DNA from: Selaginella tamariscina
Lineage: Eukaryota > Streptophyta > Lycopodiopsida > Selaginellales > Selaginellaceae
Direction: 5' to 3'
Assembly (NCBI GenBank): GCA_003024785.1
Contig: PUQB01000210.1
Span: 334,998 to 398,997, forward strand
Length of the DNA: 64,000 nt
In this document: positions 56,701 to 64,000 of the stretch, piece by piece
Numbering within the stretch: the first letter of the stretch is position 1
Layout: each line of letters begins with the position of its first letter
Notes under the pieces: generated by a model
Databases searched by the model: none
What the model saw: the letters and a program-made list of their open reading frames with translations, nothing else
What the model was told of the DNA's origin: nothing
Program-made: the position numbers and the translations under genes

Positions 56701-56892
56701 GGAGTCTGAGAACGAACATCAATCAGATATTAGACCGGAAGTTATCTCGAGGAGTACAGAACATTCGCACACTCCAGGACCATGGAAACATCAATAGAAG
56801 ATGCAGAAGATCTTGAACCATCTCACAAGCGGCTTAGACCTTCTTCGCCTCATTCAGAAGGTAATAGCGAAGAAGAATTGATAATGAATTGA
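53789..56892 (+). pseudogene. ParB/sulfiredoxin-fold protein fused to a DNA-methylase-like domain, right copy
   Basis: Exon 1 53,789-53,811; exon 2 53,873-55,190; exon 3 55,252-56,096; last exon from 56,149. The N-terminal region (GRGILESTWPYF, RLDDARQICLVPSNVTF) resembles the module at the start of the transposase. The ParB-like domain (residues about 265-360) has LNQERVAELMEKMKDD, YTVPHNAVLCP and YYIISGQHTITAAQRL, the last corresponding to the GxxRxxAA box. A Lys-rich linker follows. Near residue 800-850, YPNITSQAARSIVNLIRG, DAWVFDYCTRGSVLKECYL and TCVFAVEKD match the layout of the N4/N6 class-beta methylase C-terminus (KPxxLxxxLI, DPFxGSGTT, G.E.D), but the GSG loop is altered, so catalysis is doubtful. 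An acidic tail follows. One extra G near 56,015 and a missing base near 56,198 break the frame; the left copy is open at the first. Bacterial and phage ParB-methylase fusions are known. Confidence 0.75.
55206..55226. promoter_or_regulatory. Palindrome-like site inside intron 2 of the ParB-like gene
   Basis: GGCGGGATTTATCTCGCC, a variant of the array palindrome, sits between donor 55,191 and acceptor 55,251. The left copy has the same site at 29,418-29,442. It is the only such unit seen inside a gene. Confidence 0.7.
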
Positions 56893-57067
56893 TAGAGTGA
56901 TGAATAGTTGTAAATGAGTGTAACATAAGGCATTTTTGTATATTTCTTTTATATTTGTACAGAAATAAATTCTCAAGGATTAATGAAGCTTTTAGTTCAA
57001 ACATGGGTCACACATTAACAAGGTAAATAATATACCTTGATAATTTTAAGGTCAGCTAATTATCATT

Positions 57068-57319
57068 TTGCAGATGTATGAAATAATTGAGAACATGGAT
57101 TTTCAGCATTGCCATGAGGTAAGAGAGGGGTTTGGCGAATTTCTTGTGCCACATGTCAGAATGACAGAGTTCATGCAGGAAATGGATAATAATGCAGCTC
57201 AAAACATCGTTACCATGGGGGCCACTTCATTGCATCATCATTTTTATTGGCTTCAGTTCCGAAATCAATTTCTTCAGCGCATGCAATATCTGAATCTTGT
57301 AAGGATGATGTACAATTAA
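57068..57319 (+). other. Conserved segment between the ParB-like and HAD genes, right copy
   Basis: An open stretch includes DFQHCHEVREGFGEFLVPHV, RMTEFMQEMDNNAAQ and LHHHFYWLQFRNQFLQ. Present in all three element copies. Not recognised; may be the 5' part of the HAD gene or an untranslated leader. Confidence 0.4.
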
Positions 57320-57381
57320 ATGATGAAGGATAGGCAACGAAATAGTGGCAACGGATAAATGTGAAAGGGAGCAAACAGTGA

Positions 57382-58329
57382 TTTGCAAAGATTCAAGAGG
57401 CAACGCTATCTCACGTTACTCATGGCCATATTGTGTTGTTGGATGTCAATGGTGTTCTGCTTCATCGACAAAGGCCCGAGGATAGAAAAACAGAAATCAA
57501 ACAAGGAGATTTCATTCCTTGTCATGGTAAATTTCGATATGATATTATTTTTCGTCCAGGGTTGGATCGTCTCTTTCAAAAGCTTAAGGAGATGGGTGCG
57601 CTTGTGGGGATTTGGTCATGCATGCAGATTCATAACTTAACACCGCTGTTGAGTTTACTTAAGAAACATTGTAGTGTTGCAGAAGAGGTGATTCGTAAAG
57701 ATTGGATTTTTGACCAGCGAATGTGTTATAAACCTCTCGAATTTCACAATATAAGAAAGGAAAGCAAGCCATACTTCTTCAAGAATGAAAGAATAATTGG
57801 GACTCATGGGGAGATCAGTCGCTTAAGGATAACGAAGAATGCACATATCTTAGTAGTAGACGACTCTCCTCAGAAGGCTATGCTCAACCAAAACATTGCT
57901 TGTATTCATCCAATCACTTTCGATCCATATTCTGATATCGATATCATGGATGAGCTAGTGAACTACTTGGATACGTGCCTCAGAAAGAAGAATCTCGAAA
58001 ATTTTTGTGAGCAGTATCCACCGTATCATACATTTCCTGAAGCTTTTCTTTCTCGTGATATTGAATTTTATAAAATGAAGGATAGCAACCGGGCGCTTTA
58101 TAATATTATTCTTAAGGAACGTCAGTTTTTAGATGAGCCTTTATGCAGACCTTCTCTTATCACATCTTATGTATTAACAAGGATGGCAACTCCCAATTGC
58201 ATTCGTGAGAGTGTTAAGTGGTGGCAACAACATCAAGATATTGACCAAAATGATTTGATTAATCCGGAGAGTGATGATTTAGACAAAATGAAAAGATTTC
58301 TTTGTATGATAGAAAGAAAGTATTTATAA
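57382..58329 (+). CDS. HAD-superfamily phosphatase, FCP1/NIF-like, right copy (intact frame)
   Basis: Open from just after a TGA at 57,379 to TAA at 58,327, about 315 codons; the true start is not certain because no ATG precedes the motif I region in frame. HAD motif I is HIVLLDVNGVLLHR (DVNGV in place of DxDxT/V: the second Asp is Asn). Motif II is near GIWSCMQIHNLTPLL. The late acidic motif is ILVVDDSPQKAM. This matches the FCP1/TIM50-like group of plant HAD proteins. The substituted Asp suggests weak or no phosphatase activity, as in several plant relatives with DxNG. It is cargo of the element, next to the outer TIR, downstream of and co-directional with the ParB-like gene. The left copy is frameshifted. 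Confidence 0.78.
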   Translation, partial: FAKIQEATLSHVTHGHIVLLDVNGVLLHRQRPEDRKTEIKQGDFIPCHGKFRYDIIFRPGLDRLFQKLKEMGALVGIWSCMQIHNLTPLLSLLKKHCSVAEEVIRKDWIFDQRMCYKPLEFHNIRKESKPYFFKNERIIGTHGEISRLRITKNAHILVVDDSPQKAMLNQNIACIHPITFDPYSDIDIMDELVNYLDTCLRKKNLENFCEQYPPYHTFPEAFLSRDIEFYKMKDSNRALYNIILKERQFLDEPLCRPSLITSYVLTRMATPNCIRESVKWWQQHQDIDQNDLINPESDDLDKMKRFLCMIERKYL

Positions 58330-58589
58330 AAATTAACATGTTGATAAGAAAATGATTTCATTTGTAATTATGTTTGATAGTATTTCTTCATTATTGTAAA
58401 CTATTTTTAGAATAATATGAATATTCTAAGATATTTTAGGAATATTCCTTACTAAGTAAGGTTATTGAAGGATTAATTAATTAATTAATTAATATTTAAG
58501 GCTTAATTACATATTAATTAAATGATTAATTAATAATTAAAACTTAAGTATTAATTAGTAATTTATTTTATATTCCCATTTTCACGTAT
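58330..58589. other. AT-rich outer subterminal region, right copy
   Basis: Contains TTAATTAATTAATTAATTAA and AATATTCTAAGATATTTTAGGAATATTCC. Mirrored at 26,090-26,349; the last 80 bases match the MITE at 15,980-16,040. Confidence 0.6.
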
Positions 58590-58611
58590 CATGCCCACTT
58601 TAGTTACAACG
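58590..58611 (-). repeat. Outer terminal inverted repeat, right copy
   Basis: Complement contains GTTGTAACTAAAGTGGGC, identical to the left outer end. Followed by TGCA. Confidence 0.85.
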
Positions 58612-59039
58612 TGCATATATGTACTAACGTTGACACATTCACATATGTACTATGTGTGTATGTATGTATTGTGTATACGTGAAAATTAACACACTCAATA
58701 ACACCAATATGTTAAACCCATATAATAATATTGTACTATGTGTGCATGATTATATTATTTGTGTGTATGTGATACACCCACACACCTACACACACAAACA
58801 CAATAAGCTTATTGATAATATAATGAAAGAATATTTATTTAGGTTTAAATATATATTATTAATTTTTAATGTTTAGGGTATTCTTAGGGTTTCAAGGTGG
58901 TGGAGTAGAGAGGCGACGAAAGATTTGAAGCAGCGGCACCACAGATTCATAGATCCACTCTCACAAGAAGGCTAGAAGGCGTGGTGGTGTAAGAAAGCAC
59001 GACGATGCAATAAGGTTTAAAGGCAGTTAGCAAGGTTAA

Positions 59040-60280
59040 ATCTCTTTCTCACACGCACACTCCTGTATATACATATACATATATATATATGTGTGTATCG
59101 TATTATTTAATTTATTTATCTATCGCTTGCACACACACACCCGTATATACATATACAATATCAATTTATTTATCTATCTCTCACACATACACAAACACAT
59201 GTGATTGTATCTGTATAATTATTATTTATTATCTCTTGCACACACGTGTATATACATATACATATAAATGTGTGTGTGTATTGTATACTAATTTTATTTA
59301 TTATCTCACACACACACAAACACATGTGACTGTATCTAATAATTTATTATTTATTTATCATGCACACACTTGTATATAACATATACATATATGTGGGTGT
59401 CTATATACTATATTTTATTTATCCATCTCTCGCACACACACGCACACTCCTGCATATACATAAACATATATATGTGTGTGTATTTGTAGAATTTTAATTA
59501 TTTATCTACACGCACACTCTTATATACATATACAAATATATATGTGGTTTTATCTGTATAATATAATATAATATCTTGCAACACACACACACACTTGTAT
59601 ATACATATACATATATATTTGTGTGTGTATGTATATTATCTATATAATTTAATTTATTTATGTATCTCTCGCATAGACACACACCCACAAACATATATAT
59701 ACATATATATGTGTGTGTGTGTGTATGTGTGGTATCTGTGTAATATAATTTATTTATTTATTTCTTACACACACAAATTGTATATGTATGTACCTATGTA
59801 TTTGTAATATATATAATAATTACTTTATCTCTCTTGAATGTATATGTATGTGTGTATTTGTTATATATAATTTCTCTATCTTTCTCTCACACACACAATT
59901 CTATATATATACATGTTTATATAATTTTTAAAATTTTTATATTCTTTATTTATTACACACCATGCTTGAAATGGTGGCGGATTAATCCCGCTACCTTTCT
60001 AGGAGGCCAGAAGGAGTGGCCGAATTAATTCGGCCACCTTTTTGGTAGCAGGATTAATCCGCCACTCCTTGTAAGCCTCCTAGAAAGGTGGCGGATTAAT
60101 TCTGCCACACTCATATATATAATACATATACAAATATATATGTGTATCTGTATAATAAATATATTTATCTATCTATCTCACACACACTCTCATGTATATA
60201 CATATACATATTATGTGTGTATATATACTATATGTATAATTTATTTATTTAGTATCTCTCGCACAGACACACACACATGT
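59040..60280. repeat. (CA)n/(TA)n block with TTTATTTATCTATCTCTCGCACACACACGC-type units
   Basis: Several tandem units of about 95-110 bases combining a TATTTATCTATCTCT segment, a CA run and a TATATACATATACATATATAT segment, like the blocks in both main copies. Three degenerate palindromes (GGCGGATTAATCCCGC type) lie at 59,973-60,100. Confidence 0.8.
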
Positions 60281-60287
60281 ATATCTT

Positions 60288-60905
60288 ACATGCTACCATC
60301 CACGTTTTGACTTTGCTCCTCATGCTTCTCCTTCTTCCGCTCTTGCAGTACAGGATCGTTTCCAACATCTTCGTCATGTACATGAGGATCTCCGGGTTCA
60401 TCTTCAGCAGGCACAGGAATGGTACAAGCGTCATGCTGATGCCATCATCAAATCGGCACCTACATACAAGATTGGTGATCTCGTGTGGCTTCTTCGTCGG
60501 CATATTTGCACCAACAGGCTTTTCTAAGTTGGATTAGGCCCTTACAGGATTGCGACTAAGATCAATCTGTAGCTTCTGACTTAAGTTACCATCTATGTGA
60601 AACTTCATCTTATGTTCACACCTTTTTGTTAGAGCCATATCAATCCTTCTTCTCTTCCTATTGTGCTTCTTTCTCCTCCCCTCTTGTGGTCACTGACGGT
60701 GAACCTGAGTACGAAGTTACAGCCATCCTTGATTCCGTCTTCATCGCTGCCAACTTTAATACTTGGTGGATTGGAAAGGTTATTTGCCTACCGATCGCAC
60801 TTGAGAACCTGCATCTAACTTACTCCATGCTTCTTCCAAAGTTCTACTTTCCATCGGCGTTATCCTGCTAAACCAGGTCCCAAGACTCGTGGAACTCGTC
60901 CTTAG
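60288..60905 (+). pseudogene. Ty3/gypsy integrase C-terminus and chromodomain remnant
   Basis: The frame from 60,297 gives HPRFDFAPHASPSSALAVQD, EWYKRHADAIIKSAPTYK and IGDLVWLLRRHICTNRL, the usual end of integrase in plant chromodomain-type Ty3 elements. After stops, LLEPYQS, VTDGEPEYEV.AILDS and KPGPKTRGTRP correspond to the start of the chromodomain region and the polyprotein end. Many frame breaks. It is a different family from the remnant at 22,537-26,063. Confidence 0.75.
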
Positions 60906-61620
60906 GGAGGAGTGTGTGTATTAGAGTAGTATTTAGGCATCATAGAATTTCTAAGTTTACACGTGTTTCATTAGGAAAGTATAACGGGGAAATACCAAAA
61001 ACAATATATATGGTGAAAAATACGAGAGTTAGAGAAGAACATAGAATGTACATGATTCAAGTATTATCGGAATATGCAGTGCCAGAGGGAACCGGAATAC
61101 GGCAGTTCCAATTTTAGCGTATTACGTCTAAGGGAGCAGTTATCATAACGACATTAAGGAAGTTACGCAACCAACTGGATAAGATTCAAAGGAAGTTACG
61201 ATAACTGAATGTACTGGACTAAGAAGTGGGGTATAAAAGATGAATGGTTAGGGTAAGAAAGCATCCCGGTGTATATTGAATATTGTACTATGTTTTGACA
61301 ATATATACTCTCCTCTTACTCTCACTCTTTAGTATCTTACTTGATTTCTACTTCTCATTTCTACTGCGTTTGGATCTGTAGTACTACTTACTATATCTAT
61401 TCTCTTTCTACTATCTTTGGTATCTTACTTGATTCTTTGATGTCTATTGCGTCGAGATCTACAATATTACATGCGATATCTTTACTCTTCTTACTTTCTC
61501 TATGTATTTTTCTTGATTCTTTGATTCTACTTCTCATTTCTACTGCATCGAGATTGCAGTACTACTTGCTATATCTTTCTCTCACTCCCGGTTGACCATT
61601 TGAGGATTGGTTTCTAGTCT
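60906..61620 (+). repeat. Possible 3' LTR or trailer of the Ty3 remnant, then T/C-rich DNA
   Basis: Follows the polyprotein end. A purine-rich GGGAGGAGTGTGTGTATTAG at 60,904 could be a polypurine tract and LTR start, and TATAAAAG at about 61,234 could be its promoter box. No partner LTR is visible. The 61,300-61,590 part has three related TCTACTTCTCATTTCTACTGC units. Confidence 0.35.
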
Positions 61621-61925
61621 GTGAGTCGTTACCCTTATTACGGGTCTGTTTGTGAGTCTGTTACCTTATTACGGGTTTGTTTGTCTCTCTATCACCCTTA
61701 TTATGGTTTGTCTGTGAGTTTGTTACCCTTATTACGAGTTTGTTTGTTATTCTATCACCCTTATTACGGTTTGTCTGTCACCCTTATTACGGATTTGTCT
61801 ATCACTCTTATTACGGATTTGTCTGTGAGTTTGTCACCCTTATTACAGGTGTTTGTGAGTCTGTCACCCTTATTACGGGTCTGTTATATGTTAACCCTTA
61901 TTACGGGTATGTGTTAGTGCTATAC
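61619..61925 (+). repeat. Minisatellite of CCCTTATTACGGGT units
   Basis: About ten units of 25-35 bases with the core CCCTTATTACGGGT(C/T)TGT and GAGT(C/T)TGT(T/C)A linkers. Confidence 0.85.
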
Positions 61926-62139
61926 CATATACATGTATCTTAATCTTTCCTTTTATTTCTATTGTATGGGATTTGCAGTTTTCCTACTACATACCTTGCC
62001 ATCCTTACCTTTCCCGACCTTCTAAAGTCTGATCTATACTTTCATATTCCGATAGACTCTTAATACGGGTTTGTCGGTGGCAACCACTGCTATGTTTAGA
62101 CTATAGAATTTCTTGGTTCAACAGCTGTCACAACCTGAT

Positions 62140-62325
62140 ACAGGATGCAGAATACAGGATATACCTATAGAATATTCCTATAGGATATGTCTATAGGATA
62201 TACCTACATGATATACCTGCAGGAATTCCTAATGGACATGCCTAAGGATACCTACATGATATACCTGCAGGATATTCCTATAGGACATGCCTATAGGATA
62301 TACTACAGGATATGCCTAGAGGATA
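62140..62325 (+). repeat. Minisatellite of AGGATATACCTA-type units
   Basis: About 13 units of 13-15 bases (AGGATAT(A/T)CCTATAGG, AGGACATGCCTA). Each unit is nearly symmetric. Confidence 0.85.
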
Positions 62326-62609
62326 AGAGTCACATTTTTAGCTCATGACTAAGATTATACTCATGGCTAGATCAGCTTAGAGTTGTGAGTATAAAAACTC
62401 CGACTTAATTGTTGTACAATCAGTTATTATCAGCACCAGTTTTTTACGATTTAATCTTGTCTTGTCTTGCTCCTTGCCTCATGCTCTTGTCTTGTTCCTG
62501 GTTCCTAATTCCTGTCCTGCTCCTTGTCCTGCTCTTTGTCATGCTTCTGAGTCAAGCTTCCTTGTTTGCTCACTTCTTGTTCCTGGATCGGGCTTGACAA
62601 CTCCTATAT

Positions 62610-62940
62610 ATACATATCCATAATATGTTGTGTATGTATACTATCTGTATAATTTAATTTATTTATCTCTCGCACAAACACACACAACATGTATATATAT
62701 AATATGTGTGTTGTGGTGTGTGTGTCTATATAATATATTATTTATTTTATTTCTTACACACACACAAACTGTATGTGTATTACCTGTGTATTTGTATATA
62801 TATATATATATATTATATTATATATAATATATAATTTCTTTATCTCTGTCTCTCACACACACACAATTTATGTATATATTACATGTTTATATATTTTTAT
62901 AAGTTTTATATTTCTTATTTGTCACATAACACATGCTTGA
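62610..62940. repeat. Microsatellite block of the third copy
   Basis: Repeats the TTTATTTATCTCTCGCACA / CACACACA / TATATATA pattern of 59,040-59,930. Confidence 0.8.
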
Positions 62941-62969
62941 AGTGGTGGCGGGATTAATCCCGCCACCCC

Positions 62970-63600
62970 AATTGCTGATTTCAGATGTATGATACGTGTT
63001 CACTTGGTTATTAGGAATACGCCAAATAATTTAAACTTCAAATTACTGGTCAGCATTTGTTTTCACTCCAACGGCCTGAACCACCATCTAATACATTGAT
63101 AACTGAGAGGACATATTCGACAATGTATGTTATCTAAACATTACAAGTCAAGCTGCATGGAGCATTGTCAAATTGATCAGGGGCCTCACAATGATGCATG
63201 AGTTTTTTACTACTGCACTAGGGGATCCGTTTTGGAGTGTTACCGTTCGAGATACATGTGTGTTTGCCATTGAAAAGGATAAGACCATGGTTGAGACTTG
63301 GAACATAGATAAAGAGGTTCTCTTTACTACCCTAACAACCCATACAGGAATTTTTAGGAAAATTCCCTCCCGAGAAGTGCAATAACTCTGAAGAGAATTT
63401 GGTTCAATGTTGGAGTCTGAGAACAATCTTGAACCATATATTTATACTAGAAGTTATCTCGAGTACATAACATTCGCTTACTCTATTGACCATGAAACAT
63501 CAATAGAAGAATGGAAAATGTTGAAACGATCTTCCAAGCAGTTAAGACATTCTTCATCTCACTCAAAAGGTAACAGCAAAGAAGCATTGATAATGTGTTG
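62970..63600 (+). pseudogene. ParB-methylase-like gene, C-terminal fragment, third copy
   Basis: Aligns to 56,240-56,890: the ACGCCAAA(T/C)AATTT segment, TTACAAGTCAAGC(T/G)GCA(T/C)GGAGC, then an equivalent of the DYCTRGS loop and CVFAIEKDKTMVE at 63,255-63,300, and the acidic tail ending SHSKGNSKEALIM. Several frameshifts and base losses. The ParB-like part is absent. Confidence 0.75.
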
Positions 63601-63789
63601 ATAGAGTGACAAATAATTATAAATGAGTCTAACATGAAGGCATTATATATTTTCGTTTATATTTGTACAGAAAATAAATTATCAAAGATTAAAAAAGCTT
63701 TTAGTTCAAACAAGTCACACATTAACAAAGTAAATAAATATACCTTGGTAATTATAAGACCAGTTAACTATCATTTTTACAGATGTAAT

Positions 63790-64000
63790 AAAACAGTTAG
63801 AACATGGATTTCAAAAGTGCATGAGGTAAGAGAGGTGTGGCAAAAATTTTTTGTGCCACATGTTAGATTGACAGAGTTCATACAGGAAATGGATAATAAT
63901 GTAACACAAAATACATTACTATGGGACCACTTCAATTTTTGCATCACCATTTCTATTACCTTCAGTTCCTAAATCACTTTTTTCAACGTCTGTAAATATA
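63790..64000 (+). other. Segment preceding the HAD gene, third copy, cut by the window end
   Basis: Matches 57,080-57,300 (FVPHVRLTEFIQEMDNN against the right copy VPHVRMTEFMQEMDNN). The HAD gene, if present, would lie beyond the window. Confidence 0.6.

Larger units (their letters stand above)
43803..58611 (+). mobile_element. Giant TIR DNA transposon, right copy (about 14.8 kb)
   Basis: Inverted repeats at 43,803-43,824 and 58,590-58,611, flanked on both sides by TGCA (43,799-43,802 and 58,612-58,615), a candidate 4-bp target duplication. The gene and repeat order is the exact mirror of the left copy, and near-identity extends from TIR to TIR. Transposase points inward (-), cargo genes outward (+). 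Confidence 0.85.
58612..64000 (+). mobile_element. Third, older and rearranged copy of the giant element (runs off the window)
   Basis: From 58,612 the sequence aligns to the interior of the right copy around 50,440-50,790 (GTGTATGTGATACACCCAC, AATATAATGAAAGAATATT, TATTCTTAGGGTTTCAAG). Microsatellite blocks follow (59,040-59,930, 60,110-60,280). Isolated palindromes occur (59,973-60,100; 62,944-62,962). From 62,970 it matches the methylase-like C-terminus and the segment before the HAD gene. A Ty3 fragment and minisatellites interrupt it. Divergence is clearly higher than between the two main copies. Confidence 0.75.

Noticed and set aside
26067-58612. Interpretation as one giant palindromic transposon with a single pair of ends
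   Set aside because: TIR-type sequences also occur at the inner ends of both arms and the MITE combines one outer-type and one inner-type end, which fits two complete elements better.

Overview
The window is plant nuclear DNA. It is AT-rich and intron-containing, carries AAACCCTA/TTTAGGG telomere-type motifs, and encodes plant-specific families: an O-fucosyltransferase-like protein, a GAUT galacturonosyltransferase and F-box proteins. Introns are short and often filled with (CT)n, (TA)n or (CA)n microsatellites. The ParB-like and DUF7869-like transposon genes make a non-seed plant (bryophyte, lycophyte or fern) plausible, but the sequence does not settle the lineage.

Region 1 (about 1-15,200) is the gene-bearing part: an 11-exon O-fucosyltransferase-like gene (+), a small arabinogalactan/proline-rich membrane protein gene (+), a 7-exon GAUT10/11-like gene (-) and a PHD-finger gene with tandemly amplified small exons (-). 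The last three each show one- or two-base phase breaks. Region 2 (15,200-26,066) is AT-rich and holds a 296-bp MITE, a decayed F-box gene and a decayed Ty3/gypsy retrotransposon.

Region 3 (26,064-58,615) is the striking part: two nearly identical DNA elements of about 14.5-14.8 kb, each bounded by its own terminal inverted repeats, lying head-to-head as mirror images around a 3.2-kb spacer that contains an F-box gene. Each element carries, from its inner to its outer end: a DDE-type transposase-like gene (DUF7869-like); an array of an 18-bp perfect palindrome GGCGGGATTAATCCCGCC; AT-rich and microsatellite DNA with telomere-like motifs; a second array of the same palindrome; a gene whose product combines a ParB/sulfiredoxin-fold domain with a C-terminal DNA-methylase-like motif; and a FCP1/NIF-like HAD phosphatase gene. 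The left copy contains an assembly gap (773 N). A ParB-like protein encoded beside dense palindrome arrays recalls bacterial ParB/parS partition and phage ParB-methylase fusions. A functional link is inference.

Region 4 (58,612-64,000) is an older, rearranged third copy of the same element, with a chromodomain-type Ty3 remnant and minisatellites inside it, running off the window end. The 296-bp MITE in region 2 has ends matching the two ends of the large element, so it looks like a non-autonomous derivative. Most coding genes here, host and transposon, carry isolated 1-2 base indels; in the two large copies these fall at different positions, so consensus error in the assembly must be considered alongside pseudogenisation.
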